Numbered from the stretch's first letter, positions 7,517-16,940 are shown. The stretch is DNA of 57,616 bases from an uncultured Spirochaetales bacterium (GCA_944390865.1 CALXRC010000013.1:1-57616), one strand, 5' to 3'. A program made the numbers and translations. Notes: generated by a model from the sequence alone, not told the origin.

Positions 7517-8617
7517 TTAGCATGAGACTGCGGCCTTGTCCAACAGAGATTCCTTTATTATGCCGCCGGCGACAACGAGATCATCATCGTAGACGACGCA
7601 GCTCTGGCCTGGAGTCACACCCTTTGAAGGGCTGATGAAACGGACGCGGAAAGATGAATCAGACAGCTTCTCAATCTCAGCGGCTTCGCCCCTGCTTGTG
7701 CTCCTGACTTTCACTGAATAAACCTTTCCCTTCTCAAAGTCAGTGCGTGAGGTCCAGACAACATCTTCGACAAGAGCGGATGACTGTCTGTTCTCGTCGT
7801 CAAAGCCCACAATGACACGGTTGCTGACGCTGTCGAGCTCAAGCACGTAAAGCGGACGCGGGGCGGCAATGCCCAGCCCCTTTCTCTGACCGATTGTGTA
7901 ATGCCAGAAGCCCTTGTGCCTGCCAAGGACAAGCCCGTCAGTCGTCACGATGTCTCCGGGGCGGTCCTCAGCCTGCAGCAGGTCAGAGTAATCGCCTCCA
8001 TAGAAGTCCTGGCTCTCGCTCTGCCCTTCAGAATGAAAGCCCTGCTGGACATCGATCTGCCTCACCTCGCTCTTCAGATAGTCTCCAAGCGGAAAAAGCG
8101 TGAAGCCCAGCTGTTTCTGACTGAGCCGGTACAGAAAGTAGGACTGATCCTTTTTCCCGTCCTTGGCCTTTCTCAGCTCCCAGCGCTCCAGTCCGTCATT
8201 ATATGTGATCCTCGCATAATGTCCGGTCGCGAACTTGTCGAAGCGCAGACCCTGAGCTCTCGCATAATCAACAAGGGCTCCGAACTTGATTTTCTCATTG
8301 CAAAGCACACAGGGATTGGGAGTGCGTGCATTCATGTATTCATTCCTGAATGTCTCAAGCACAGTCGATTCATATAAGTCAGAGCAGTCAAGCACATGAT
8401 ACCTTATGCCGATCTTATCGCAGAAGGCTGCAATGTGGGCCTTGTCCTCTGCCCTTGCCGGAGAATAGCAGCTGTCCGGGCTCACTGGCGCAGGATATGG
8501 AGAATCCTTCTTCCATATCAGCATCGTTGCACCTTCGACCTCATGGCCCGCATTCTTCAGCAGCCAGGCCGCCACAGATGAATCTATTCCGCCGGACAAA
8601 CCAACCAGTATCTTCAA
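7517..8617 (-). CDS. mnmA: tRNA 2-thiouridylase MnmA, variant cysteine pattern
   Basis: 366 residues. MnmA activates U34 of Lys/Glu/Gln tRNAs by adenylation and inserts sulfur. The ATP-binding PP-loop SGGIDSS is at 8-14. The catalytic region reads TPNPCVLCNEKIKFG, so Cys103 and Cys106 replace the Asp/Cys pair of E. coli (D99/C102). The second catalytic cysteine (E. coli C199) should lie in the stretch ESQDFYGGDY near 201-210, where none is found. Family subgroups with a CxxC may use a [4Fe-4S] cluster instead of the two-cysteine persulfide route; that is inference here. The start is TTG with AGGAGG nine nt upstream, inside a hairpin. Confidence 0.88.
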   Translation of the reverse strand: MKILVGLSGGIDSSVAAWLLKNAGHEVEGATMLIWKKDSPYPAPVSPDSCYSPARAEDKAHIAAFCDKIGIRYHVLDCSDLYESTVLETFRNEYMNARTPNPCVLCNEKIKFGALVDYARAQGLRFDKFATGHYARITYNDGLERWELRKAKDGKKDQSYFLYRLSQKQLGFTLFPLGDYLKSEVRQIDVQQGFHSEGQSESQDFYGGDYSDLLQAEDRPGDIVTTDGLVLGRHKGFWHYTIGQRKGLGIAAPRPLYVLELDSVSNRVIVGFDDENRQSSALVEDVVWTSRTDFEKGKVYSVKVRSTSRGEAAEIEKLSDSSFRVRFISPSKGVTPGQSCVVYDDDLVVAGGIIKESLLDKAAVSC

Positions 8618-8623
8618 ATGAAA

Positions 8624-8646
8624 AATCCTCCTGACACAGGAGGATT
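8624..8646 (-). promoter_or_regulatory. Hairpin that contains the mnmA ribosome-binding site
   Basis: AATCCTCCT (8624-8632) and AGGAGGATT (8638-8646) form a perfect 9-bp stem with a 5-nt loop. On the minus strand the stem's 3' arm is the mnmA Shine-Dalgarno itself, and it is followed by TTTTT, so the element can act as terminator for the upstream flavoredoxin gene and as a cover for the mnmA start. Confidence 0.6.
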
Positions 8647-8679
8647 ATGATGGAATATCAGATTATTGACAACAAAGCG

Positions 8680-9234
8680 TCACATCAGCGCCTTTCCGTC
8701 AGAAAAAGCGGCACCTACTCTTGCGCCAAGTGCCACATAATGATGATGCACAGGGTCGTAAGTGATCGGTTTGAGCTTCGTGTAATCGATCTGCCCGTCA
8801 TCTGACAGCACAGATTCATCCGCGCTCACATTGAGAATCCTGCCCACATAGTTCTCGCCTTCAGCAGAGACAAGCTCGCACTCAAGCGTGACAGGAAGCT
8901 CATTGATGACAGGAGCATTGACAAAACTGCTCTTTGCTGCGGTGAAGCCAGCTTTCGCGAACTTGTCAGGCACCTTGTTCCCGCTTGCGATTCCCACATA
9001 GTCGCAGGCGACAAGCTGATCCTGTGTCGCAAATGACACAGTGAAAGCCCTGTCCTTCAGAATATTCTCTGTTGTCTTATGGTTCCTGCTCAGGCAGAGG
9101 TAAAACAGATCATCATTGTAGATGCCGCCCCATGCGGCATTCATGGCATTAGGCTTTCCGTCCTCGTCATAGGTTCCGATGATGAGCACAGGAAGCGGAT
9201 ACATCCAGGCTTTTGAGCCAAAGTCTTTTCTCAT
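8680..9234 (-). CDS. Flavin reductase-like FMN-binding protein (flavoredoxin type)
   Basis: 184 residues of the flavin-reductase/flavoredoxin split-barrel family. It begins MRKDFGSKAWMYPLPVLIIGTYDEDGKPNAM-, followed by NAAWGGI and SRNHKTTENI, the usual FMN-contacting segments. Such proteins bind FMN and move electrons in anaerobes; the physiological partner is not known. AGGAGG lies 5 nt before the ATG. It is a single gene or first before mnmA, with the RBS hairpin/terminator between them. Confidence 0.8.
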   Translation of the reverse strand: MRKDFGSKAWMYPLPVLIIGTYDEDGKPNAMNAAWGGIYNDDLFYLCLSRNHKTTENILKDRAFTVSFATQDQLVACDYVGIASGNKVPDKFAKAGFTAAKSSFVNAPVINELPVTLECELVSAEGENYVGRILNVSADESVLSDDGQIDYTKLKPITYDPVHHHYVALGARVGAAFSDGKALM

Positions 9235-9420
9235 TCAGTCCTCCTTTCTTTTGAATATACTCCAGATGCAGGAAAAGGCAAGAGAAGCATGAATTAAGCT
9301 GATGATCGAGCATGAGGCAGCTGAGAAGCTGGCAAAACGGTAATCAGGGACTGTTTCTCATTGATTCAGTTCATCTCCGTCCCTTCTGTCAGAGCTCAAT
9401 CCCTCAAGAAAACGTGAAGA

Positions 9421-9454
9421 GCAAAAAAAGCCCTGCGGAACCCTGCCGCAGAGC
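9421..9454 (-). terminator. Terminator of fusA
   Basis: On the minus strand GCTCTGCGG and CCGCAGGGC pair (one U-G wobble) and are followed by seven T residues (9423-9429 on the plus strand). The rest of 9235-9420 shows no gene. Confidence 0.85.
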
Positions 9455-9480
9455 TTTCATCCAATATCACGGACTGAGCC

Positions 9481-11589
9481 TTATTTCTTCTCAGCCTTCT
9501 TCTTTTCCTCGTACTTCTTCTTCAGCTCGTCAGAGACAGACTGCGGAACCCTGCCGTATTTGGCGACTTCCATTGTGAACTCTGCCTTGCCCTGAGTGAG
9601 AGAGCGCAGGACTGTTGAATAGCCGAACATCTCTGAAAGAGGAACTTCAGCAATGACCGTGCACTGATTGTTGTCTTCAGTTGAGGAGACGATCATGCCT
9701 CTTCTCTGGTTGATTGAACCGAAGATGTTGCCCTGGAACTCGCTCGGACCTGTGACCTCAACCTTCATGATAGGCTCGAGGATGGCAGGCTTTGCCTTCT
9801 CATATGCCTCGCGGAAAGCACCGATTGCTGCTGTCTGGAAAGCCATATCAGAAGAGTCTACCGGGTGCCAGGCACCATCGTTGACGACACAGCGGACGCC
9901 GACGACAGGGAAGCCGATCTGAGTGCCTTTCTTCATTGCGCTCTGGAAGCCCTTGTCGCAGGACGGGATGTATTCAGTCGGAATTGCACCGCCCTTGACC
10001 TCATCAACAAACTCATAGTCTTTGAGCTCGCCCTCGCCTGTCTGCTCAATCGGCTCGATATAGCCGGCAACACGTGCATACTGGCCGCTGCCTCCGGTCT
10101 GCTTCTTGTGAGTGTAGTTGAAGTCAGCGCGCTGTGTGATTGCCTCTCTGTAGGCAACCTCAGGCTGTCCGACACGGACTTCAGCCTTGTACTCTCTCTT
10201 CATTCTCTCAATGTAGACATCGAGATGGAGCTCGCCCATTCCCTTGATGATTGTCTGTGATGATTCAGGATCAACATAGGTCTGGAATGTCGGGTCTTCC
10301 TTTGTGAATCGGTTGAGGGCTTTGGCCATGTTGTCTGCAGCCTTCTTGTCAACCGGCTCGATGGCAAGTGAGATAACCGGATTCGGGACATACATACTTG
10401 TCATTGAGTAGTTCAGTCCGGCGCCGCAGAAAGTGTCGCCTGATGCACAGTCAATGCCGAAGAGCGCAGCGATCTCGCCGCAGCCTGCCTCATTGATATC
10501 CTCCATGGTCGCAGCATGCATCTTTACCAGACGTCCGACACGGAAGCGCTTTCTGGAGCGTGTGTTGTAAAGCTCATCGCCTTTCTTGATCTTTCCCTGA
10601 TAGACTCTGATGTATGTCAGCTGGCCGAACTGTCCGTCCTCAAGCTTGAATGCAAGGACAACAGGCGGGAGATCAGGATCTGAAGGAAGCTCGACTTCCT
10701 TTTCGTTGTTGTCAAGATCAAGCGCATAGTTATGGACATCTGACGGGCACGGCAGGTAGTCGACAACTGCATCAAGCAGAGGCTGGATACCCTTGTTCTT
10801 GTAGGCAGAACCCATGAAGACAGGGCAGAGTCTGAGAGCAATTGTCTCTTCTCTGACAACCTTCTTGATGAGCTCGACTGAGACATCTTCCATCAGCATG
10901 GCTTCCATAAGCTCTTCTGAGTTCATGGAGATAGTATCAAGCATCTCCTCTCTCTTGCTCTGAGCCTCTTCCATCAGCTCTGCAGGAATCTCGGCGACCC
11001 TGAGGCTCTGGTGATCAGCGCCTGCATCAAAGTAATAGGCTTTCATCTCAACCAGATCGACAACACCCTCAAGCTTGTCCTCAAGCCCGATAGGAATCTG
11101 CATGAGCACTGCGTTCAGGCCGAGCTTCTCAATCAGCTGATCCTTGACGCGGTAAGGATTAGCACCGCTTCTGTCGCACTTGTTGACAAACGCAATGCGG
11201 GGAACATGATATCTCTTCATCTGGCGGTCAACAGTGATTGACTGTGACTGGACGCCGCCTACAGAACACAGAACGAGAATGGCGCCGTCAAGAACACGGA
11301 GGCTTCTCTCAACTTCGATTGTGAAGTCAACGTGGCCCGGAGTGTCGATAACGTTGATTTCATGATCCTTCCAGTAAACATTTGTGGCTGCTGATGCGAT
11401 TGTGATGCCGCGCTCACGCTCCAGTTCCATGGAGTCCATTGTGGCGCCTACGCCGTCCTTTCCTCGTACATCGTGGATGGCATGAATCTTGTTGCAGTAG
11501 TAAAGAATACGCTCGCTGAGCGTTGTCTTTCCTGAGTCGATATGAGCACTGATTCCGATGTTTCTCATATCCTTGAGGTTGTTAACCAT
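9481..11589 (-). CDS. fusA: Elongation factor G, spdEFG1/mitochondrial EFG1-like
   Basis: 702-residue translational GTPase that moves tRNA and mRNA through the ribosome. G1 is AHIDSGKTT (15-23), with Ser where ordinary EF-G has Ala. Also present are RERGITI (switch II approach), DTPGHVDF and NKCD. Domains II-V follow, with a lysine-rich C-terminal tail. The HIDSGKTT form is characteristic of the spirochaete-planctomycete-deltaproteobacteria spdEFG1 and of mitochondrial EFG1, whose partner EFG2 handles recycling. No rpsL/rpsG neighbours are present, unlike the canonical str operon. RBS is GAGAGGATATTA before the ATG. Confidence 0.93.
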   Translation of the reverse strand: MVNNLKDMRNIGISAHIDSGKTTLSERILYYCNKIHAIHDVRGKDGVGATMDSMELERERGITIASAATNVYWKDHEINVIDTPGHVDFTIEVERSLRVLDGAILVLCSVGGVQSQSITVDRQMKRYHVPRIAFVNKCDRSGANPYRVKDQLIEKLGLNAVLMQIPIGLEDKLEGVVDLVEMKAYYFDAGADHQSLRVAEIPAELMEEAQSKREEMLDTISMNSEELMEAMLMEDVSVELIKKVVREETIALRLCPVFMGSAYKNKGIQPLLDAVVDYLPCPSDVHNYALDLDNNEKEVELPSDPDLPPVVLAFKLEDGQFGQLTYIRVYQGKIKKGDELYNTRSRKRFRVGRLVKMHAATMEDINEAGCGEIAALFGIDCASGDTFCGAGLNYSMTSMYVPNPVISLAIEPVDKKAADNMAKALNRFTKEDPTFQTYVDPESSQTIIKGMGELHLDVYIERMKREYKAEVRVGQPEVAYREAITQRADFNYTHKKQTGGSGQYARVAGYIEPIEQTGEGELKDYEFVDEVKGGAIPTEYIPSCDKGFQSAMKKGTQIGFPVVGVRCVVNDGAWHPVDSSDMAFQTAAIGAFREAYEKAKPAILEPIMKVEVTGPSEFQGNIFGSINQRRGMIVSSTEDNNQCTVIAEVPLSEMFGYSTVLRSLTQGKAEFTMEVAKYGRVPQSVSDELKKKYEEKKKAEKK

Positions 11590-11821
11590 ATTAATATCCT
11601 CTCAATCAATAAAACTCTTGCTGATTATTTTTCAGGATTCTTTTCATCAGGGAAGAATCTTCCGAACGTGCATATTATTAGTTTTTCTTTTCATATGCAA
11701 GTGCCCTGAGAGAAAATTTCACTCCACTTTTCCATATGTCTTAAGCTTTTAGCACCCTGTCTGTCAGCAAGATGCATCAGCAGGCTGGCATTATCTGCCC
11801 GGTCAGGCTAAGATAACCTGT
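11590..11821. promoter_or_regulatory. Divergent intergenic region, fusA / methyltransferase
   Basis: AT-rich leader of fusA on the left. On the right CTGGCA (11785-11790) and TAAGAT (11809-11814) with an 18-bp spacer form a plausible plus-strand promoter. Its start point would fall at about 11821, directly at the ATG of the methyltransferase gene, which has no Shine-Dalgarno. No gene is seen in the stretch. Confidence 0.35.
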
Positions 11822-12586
11822 ATGGAAAACTATCAGGATATCAACGCAAGAGTGATTTCTTCATGGATCAGCAGCGGCTGGCAATGGGGAATACCTGTTG
11901 AGCATGAGACATTCAAAAGAGCGCAGAACGGAGACTGGGAAGTGCTTCTCACCCCGACAAAACCTGTTCCACGGTCCTGGTTTCCCTCACCGGAAGGGAA
12001 AACCCTGCTCGGCCTTGCCTCAGGAGGCGGACAGCAGATCCCGGTCTTCACGGCCGCAGGCTTCAGCTGCACAGTCCTGGACTACTGCGATGCGCAGCTT
12101 GACAGCGAAAGGCTTGTCGCAGGACGCGAGGGCTATGAAGTGAATATAGTCAAGGCAGACATGACAAAGCCTCTGCCTTTTTCTGATGAGTCGTTCGACA
12201 TCATCTTCAATCCTGTCTCTCTGTGCTATGTGGAATCAGTTGAGCCCATTCTGAAAGAGTGCTTCAGGGTGCTGAAGAAAGACGGCATTCTGCTTATCGC
12301 CTTTGACAACGGACTGAACTTCATCACAGATGAAGGAGATGAGGAACGCATAGTCAGGGGCCTGCCTTTCAACCCGCTGAAAGGCCCCGGGCTTTACAAG
12401 GAAGAAGACGGAATGCAGTTCTCCCACTCCTTCTCTGAGCAGATCGGAGGACTGGTGAGGGCAGGCTTCTCAATCACGGATGTATATGAGGACACTAACG
12501 GATACGGACGGCTGCATGAGCTCGGCATTCCGTCTTTCTGGGCCGTCAGGGCTGAAAAAAGCTTCCGCCGGTCAGCACAATTGTGA
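11822..12586 (+). CDS. Class I SAM-dependent methyltransferase
   Basis: 254 residues with a Rossmann methyltransferase core. Motif I is LGLASGGGQQIPVFTAAG (an A-S-G-G-G variant), the acidic end of motif II is VLDYCDAQL, motif III is ADMTKPLPFSDESFDIIF, and ECFRVLKKDGILLIAF is the typical UbiE-like late motif. The substrate is unknown. It heads a plus-strand run (methyltransferase, HIT, lipoprotein). It lacks an SD sequence and may be leaderless. Confidence 0.8.
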   Translation: MENYQDINARVISSWISSGWQWGIPVEHETFKRAQNGDWEVLLTPTKPVPRSWFPSPEGKTLLGLASGGGQQIPVFTAAGFSCTVLDYCDAQLDSERLVAGREGYEVNIVKADMTKPLPFSDESFDIIFNPVSLCYVESVEPILKECFRVLKKDGILLIAFDNGLNFITDEGDEERIVRGLPFNPLKGPGLYKEEDGMQFSHSFSEQIGGLVRAGFSITDVYEDTNGYGRLHELGIPSFWAVRAEKSFRRSAQL

Positions 12587-12611
12587 TAAATTCAACTGAG
12601 GAAGGTGTATT

Positions 12612-13013
12612 ATGGCAACAGTATTTGAAATGATCATCAGCGGGGACATTCCCTCTGTAAAGCTTTATGAGGATGACAGAGTGCTTGTCATCCTTGACAT
12701 CAACCCCGCAGTCAAGGGGCATGCGCTTGTAATAAGCAAGACAGCCTATCCCAACTTCACAGACTGCCCGGCGGACACGCTTGCCCACATGATGGAGATC
12801 GCTCAGCGTGTGGACAGGAAGATGAGGCAGGCCCTCGGCTGCGACGGAACAAACATCCTGATCAACAACGGGCCCGCATCAGGACAGGAGATCCCTCATC
12901 TTCATATCCATGTCATTCCCCGCTACGAGAACGACGGACAGTCACTCGGCTTCACAAAGACAAAGTATGAAGGCGATGAGATAAGCAAGATGGGTGAAAG
13001 ACTGGCTCTATGA
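12612..13013 (+). CDS. HIT-family (histidine triad) nucleotide hydrolase
   Basis: 133-residue Hint-like protein. The catalytic triad HLHIH is at 96-100 (IPHLHIHVIPRY), and the N-terminal half carries VILDINPAVKGHALVISK, typical of the branch. Family members hydrolyse AMP linked to amines or other leaving groups. GGAAGGTG precedes the ATG. Its stop overlaps the start of the next gene by 4 nt. Confidence 0.9.
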   Translation: MATVFEMIISGDIPSVKLYEDDRVLVILDINPAVKGHALVISKTAYPNFTDCPADTLAHMMEIAQRVDRKMRQALGCDGTNILINNGPASGQEIPHLHIHVIPRYENDGQSLGFTKTKYEGDEISKMGERLAL

Positions 13014-14092
13014 GAAAACTTGTCATCCTCCTCGCCCTTGCCATGACGCTGCTTGCAGGCTGTGCCAGCTACACAGTCAGAGAGGGGCTTGAAGTCATCT
13101 CTGTACCTGAAGAAGGCACGGCTGTGCCGACCAGGCTCGCCCAGATCAATGAAGAAAAGGACAGGCTTGCCGCCATTGAAGCCAGAGAAAGGGAAGCGCA
13201 GAGTCAGAAGGAAGCTGAGAGGCAGGAGCTGCTGGAAGCAAGGGAGAGCTTCAACTCCAGCGTTGAGTCAGCCAGAGTGCTGAACGACTATCCTGAAGAT
13301 CTGACGCTGCTTGACTGTCCTCATGTCTACAGGCCTGCGGACAGCAGCACGTATCTTGATGAGGCTTTCACTGACTTCACCCTGGCCTTCGTTCCTCTCG
13401 GGCAGGAAGAGCTGGACAGCGTATCAGCACAGACAATCGCCTCAGCGCTCAGGCCCTCCGGCTTTGACTTCGTAGTCACGACAGGAAGCAGGGCAAACCA
13501 GGTCCTGCTTGCCAGGGCCCTTGGAATGGATACAGTGACGCTTGAAGGAGGCTCTGTCTCCTTCACAGCGGTGCTGAAAGACGCAGACAGCACGTCTGCT
13601 TCATTCAGTCTCACGGAAGACAAGAACGTGACAATCATACCTGCAGACCAGAGCAGAGAGCTCACTCTCTCATCTGATCTTGACATCGCATCATGGATAC
13701 AGACACTGACAGCAGAAAGCGAGGCGGACATCAGCAGCCTTGAGAGCCTGACGGCCGGCATCAGCGACAGCCAGGTCATACTCGCGCTCTCCGCAGGCCA
13801 GCCGGCCTCCTCTGACTGGACTCCTTTCACGCCGTACAGCTACAGGACAGAGTATTCCTGGCCCGTGAGCGACTACCTGGCCAGGACATTCTCTGACAGC
13901 TATGCCGCCACGCATTATTCCGCCGAGACAGACAGCGGAGTGACGCTGGTCACAGATGTTCTGCACGAGCGCATGGACAGGCTGTACACAAGAGGCCTGA
14001 TAGAAGCAGGCACATCAGTGCTGTCGCTCCCTGTGCTGAGCGATGCAGAGCCCCAGCGCTTCGCCGTCACAGCAGTCTATATCCATCCCTGA
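13010..14092 (+). CDS. Putative lipoprotein of unknown function
   Basis: 360 residues. The signal sequence ends in the lipobox LLAGC (Cys19). Residues about 40-85 are rich in Glu, Arg, Gln and Ala and should form a coiled coil. The remainder contains the segment DFVVTTGSRANQVLLARALG and many Ser/Thr/Asp residues. I recognise no family. ATGA overlap couples it to the HIT gene. Being envelope-anchored and next to AzlCD says little about its job. A divergent spirochaete surface lipoprotein is likely. Confidence 0.75.
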   Translation: MRKLVILLALAMTLLAGCASYTVREGLEVISVPEEGTAVPTRLAQINEEKDRLAAIEAREREAQSQKEAERQELLEARESFNSSVESARVLNDYPEDLTLLDCPHVYRPADSSTYLDEAFTDFTLAFVPLGQEELDSVSAQTIASALRPSGFDFVVTTGSRANQVLLARALGMDTVTLEGGSVSFTAVLKDADSTSASFSLTEDKNVTIIPADQSRELTLSSDLDIASWIQTLTAESEADISSLESLTAGISDSQVILALSAGQPASSDWTPFTPYSYRTEYSWPVSDYLARTFSDSYAATHYSAETDSGVTLVTDVLHERMDRLYTRGLIEAGTSVLSLPVLSDAEPQRFAVTAVYIHP

Positions 14093-14133
14093 GTTGTTCC
14101 AAAAATTCAGGGAAAAAGATATCATTCCTGCTC

Positions 14134-14844
14134 ATGGCGGGAATGATGACAGGAACAAAGACAGCAGCCTTCAAGGCCGCACTGCCCCACACACTTCCGA
14201 TTTGTGCGGGGTTTTTATTTCTCGGGATGAGCTATGGCTTTCTGATGAAGTCAAGCGGCTTTGCGACTGTCTGGACCTTCTTCATGAGCACGCTGATCTT
14301 CGCAGGCTCAATGGAGTTCCTGACAATCAGCCTTCTTCTGTCTTCATTCAATCCGCTCTACTGCTTTCTCCTGACGCTGATGGTCAACGCGCGCCATCTT
14401 TTCTACGGCATCGCCATGCTTGACAAATACAGGGGGACAGGATGGAAGAAGTTTTACCTGATCTTCGGCATGTGCGATGAAAGCTTCACAATCAACTGCA
14501 CAGCCCAGGTGCCTGAGGGCGTCGACAGGACATGGTTCATGTTCTTCGTGACCCTGCTCAACCAGATTTACTGGGTCTCAGGAGCCGTACTGGGCTCCCT
14601 TGCAGGAAATGTGCTGACATTCAACACAGAAGGACTGGACTTCGTGATGACGGCCCTGTTTGCCGTCATGTTCATCAATCAGTGGCGGGAAAGCAAAGAC
14701 CACCGTCCCGCACTGCTGGGACTGGGAGCAAGCCTCATCTGTCTTTTCATCTTCGGGCAGGACATCTTCATTGTCCCGTCAATGGCAGTGATCGTCATTA
14801 TCTTCTACGTGATGATGAAGCTTGAGGAAAGGAGAAAGGCATGA
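14134..14844 (+). CDS. azlC: AzlC-family amino-acid exporter, large subunit
   Basis: 236 residues, about seven membrane segments, with family landmarks FLGMSYGFLMKSSGF, FAGSMEFL and NARHLFYGIAM. With AzlD it exports branched-chain amino acids or related compounds through the inner membrane. The start is unclear: no good SD precedes ATG 14134, and two further ATGs follow at codons 4 and 5. It overlaps azlD by 4 nt. Confidence 0.85.
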   Translation: MAGMMTGTKTAAFKAALPHTLPICAGFLFLGMSYGFLMKSSGFATVWTFFMSTLIFAGSMEFLTISLLLSSFNPLYCFLLTLMVNARHLFYGIAMLDKYRGTGWKKFYLIFGMCDESFTINCTAQVPEGVDRTWFMFFVTLLNQIYWVSGAVLGSLAGNVLTFNTEGLDFVMTALFAVMFINQWRESKDHRPALLGLGASLICLFIFGQDIFIVPSMAVIVIIFYVMMKLEERRKA

Positions 14845-15164
14845 GCACAGCACAGCAGATCATCACAGTCGCCGCCGTTGTGGCTGCGACAGTGCTCACC
14901 AGAGCCCTGCCCTTCATCATCTTCCCGGAAGGCAGGAAGCCCCCGAAGTTCATCAGCTGGCTTGCCGGCGTGCTGCCTTTTGCCGTGATCGGCATGCTTG
15001 TGGTCTACTGTCTGCGCTCTGCTGTCTTCTCAGATCTGCATGCCCTTCCGGAGCTCATGGCCATAGCATTCACGGCAGGTCTTCACCTTTGGAGAAAAAA
15101 CACCCTCCTGAGCATTGCAGGAGGGACCGTCTTCTATATGTTTCTGGTTCAGCAGGTCTTTTAG
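14841..15164 (+). CDS. azlD: AzlD-family small subunit
   Basis: 107 residues, four hydrophobic segments, with the typical AzlD phrase VLTRALPFIIFPEG near 20-34. It partners AzlC in the exporter. AAAGGAG lies before the ATG. Its TAG stop overlaps the TAA stop of the convergent minus-strand gene (plus-strand TTAG at 15161-15164), leaving no room for a terminator. Confidence 0.85.
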   Translation: MSTAQQIITVAAVVAATVLTRALPFIIFPEGRKPPKFISWLAGVLPFAVIGMLVVYCLRSAVFSDLHALPELMAIAFTAGLHLWRKNTLLSIAGGTVFYMFLVQQVF

Positions 15165-15676
15165 AACCTGAGGCCGAGCGCCACAGAAGGAAGCGGGATC
15201 TCAACGGTGAAGTTGACATCCGGATCCGCATTCTTCGGGAAGGATACGATATCCATCAGGGCCCCTGTTCCGATATTGACATAGAAACTGTCTGTGATGT
15301 CAATCAGGAAGTTGACCTTTGCATCCACACCGATTGCGAAATCATTCATGAGCTGGAATGACGGGCCTACGCTGACGATGATGTCAAAGTTGTTCCTGAC
15401 ATCAATCATGTGCGAGTAGTAGACGCCGAGCTCAAGCTCGTTGAAGTTCTGAAGCGCCGTGAGCGAGATGTCAACGCCGGGACCGTTGTCAAAGATCAGA
15501 TTGAAGTCAGCCTGAAGGTCAATATTGAAATCAAAGACCTTGTCCTTCTCAGGCTCAATTGAGAGCACTGAGGAAGTGTTCATCAGACCGATGTTGACCA
15601 TCATGTCAGTGACGGCAGCGAAAGACGGGACAATGATGACTGTCATGAGAATCAGTACAGTCAGAAGTTTTTTCAT
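15161..15676 (-). CDS. Small exported, putative outer-membrane beta-barrel protein
   Basis: About 171 residues from the ATG at 15676, which has AGGAGG eight nt upstream; a longer frame without RBS is less likely. It has a clear signal peptide (KKLLTVLILMTVIIVPSFAA). The mature part alternates polar and hydrophobic residues in short strands (VDISLTALQNF, LGVYYSHMIDV, IIVSVGPSFQL), and the chain ends in Phe (ALGLRF), as many outer-membrane barrels do. I recognise no named family. Function is unknown. Confidence 0.65.
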   Translation of the reverse strand: MKKLLTVLILMTVIIVPSFAAVTDMMVNIGLMNTSSVLSIEPEKDKVFDFNIDLQADFNLIFDNGPGVDISLTALQNFNELELGVYYSHMIDVRNNFDIIVSVGPSFQLMNDFAIGVDAKVNFLIDITDSFYVNIGTGALMDIVSFPKNADPDVNFTVEIPLPSVALGLRF

Positions 15677-15701
15677 ATACACACCTCCTGAATAAAGATG
15701 C

Positions 15702-16877
15702 TTACATATTAGCACTTTCCGTTCTGTTTTTTAAGCTTGTTTTGTCCACTTTCGGGCTGTAGAGGTAACTTGCTATCAGGCTGGTCAGCGGTGTCACCAG
15801 GACAAGACCCGTGCAGCCTGTCAGGGTCTGGACAATCTCGCTGGCAATCATTTTGCCTGTCATGATGTTGAGCACCGGCGTGCTCTGGGCCATGTAGACC
15901 ATCATCACAGTCAGCCAGGAACCCATATACGCAAGCAGCAGAGTCGTGGTCTGAGTGCCCACCCCCGCGCGTCCAACTGCCATTCCGCTCCGTATCAGCT
16001 CTTTCCTGCTGATTGAAGGAGCATGCTCCCTGACTTCAGCCATTGCAACCGCGACATCAATGGACAGATCCATGATGGCTCCGCCTGCAGAGAGAGCTAC
16101 CACTCCAACAAAGAGGCTGGTGAGGTCAAGATTCTGGAAGCCTGAGTAAAGCAGGCTCTCGCTCTGCTCCAGCACAGAGCCGTGTATCCGCATCCAGTGT
16201 GTCATGACAAAGCCTGTCAGCGCGGTCACGAGCGAAGCGCTGACAGCTCCGCAGATTGCGGCAAGCGAGCGCCTGGAGACTCCGCCGACCAGCAGCAGCG
16301 TCGCCACTGTGATCATCATCAGGGCCGCAAGACAGATGAAAAGAGGATTGATTCCATGCAGGGCTGCAGGTATCAGCAGCTTCCAGATGACAAGGAAGGC
16401 AAAGATGAAGGAGGCAATGATCCTGACTCCGGAAAAGCGGGCAAAGGCAATGAGAATCAGGGAAAAGACGGCAGCGGCCGCTGCTTCCTTTGACAGTCTG
16501 TAATAGTCAATCATGTTCACAAAGACAGGCCTGCCTGAGACATCCCTCTCGACAAGGACCCAGGCCAGGTCTCCTTCCTGAAACACCTTGTCGCTGGCCA
16601 GAGAGCCGGAAAGCATGTTTACGCCTTCCAGCACCTGCCCTTTGTGATCTCCAGAGAGGATCTCAACGGTGCAGCTCTGGTCTCCCTGCCTGAAGAGCCC
16701 GGTCTGGATGATATGGCTGTCGTCAGCGGCAAGGACTCTGGCCCTGGCTCCCTGCGCATTCACATATATTGAGCGCTGGAAGCCGGTGGGGATCACAAAC
16801 AGGATCAGGGAGACAGTTATCAGTATGATCGCGAAAACGGTTTCGCTTCTTTTCTTGAAATCATTAATCATAGTCAT
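15702..16877 (-). CDS. YibE/F-like membrane protein
   Basis: 391 residues. An N-terminal anchor is followed by a soluble extracytoplasmic part with beta-rich sequence (ARVLAADDSHIIQTG, then VEILSGDHKGQVLEG). Some eight membrane segments come next, including the family mark SAGGAIMDLSIDVAVAMAE. YibE/F proteins occur widely in Gram-positives and spirochaetes without a proven function; transport is likely. It sits after the alkaline phosphatase gene on the same strand, behind that gene's terminator. Confidence 0.75.
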   Translation of the reverse strand: MTMINDFKKRSETVFAIILITVSLILFVIPTGFQRSIYVNAQGARARVLAADDSHIIQTGLFRQGDQSCTVEILSGDHKGQVLEGVNMLSGSLASDKVFQEGDLAWVLVERDVSGRPVFVNMIDYYRLSKEAAAAAVFSLILIAFARFSGVRIIASFIFAFLVIWKLLIPAALHGINPLFICLAALMMITVATLLLVGGVSRRSLAAICGAVSASLVTALTGFVMTHWMRIHGSVLEQSESLLYSGFQNLDLTSLFVGVVALSAGGAIMDLSIDVAVAMAEVREHAPSISRKELIRSGMAVGRAGVGTQTTTLLLAYMGSWLTVMMVYMAQSTPVLNIMTGKMIASEIVQTLTGCTGLVLVTPLTSLIASYLYSPKVDKTSLKNRTESANM

Positions 16878-16882
16878 AAATG

Positions 16883-16917
16883 AAAAAATCCTGCCCCTGC
16901 ACTTTGGCGGGGGCGGG
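16883..16917 (-). terminator. Terminator after the alkaline phosphatase gene
   Basis: On the minus strand CCCGCCCCCGC pairs with GCAGGGGCAGG (two mismatches), then a run of six T residues. It lies 24 nt after the phosphatase stop codon. Confidence 0.8.
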
Positions 16918-16940
16918 ATACGAAGTGGATTTATCTGCGC

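Noticed and set aside
9312..9578. Plus-strand frame overlapping the fusA 3' end
   Set aside because: It runs antisense through the fusA terminator and has no SD or recognisable product.
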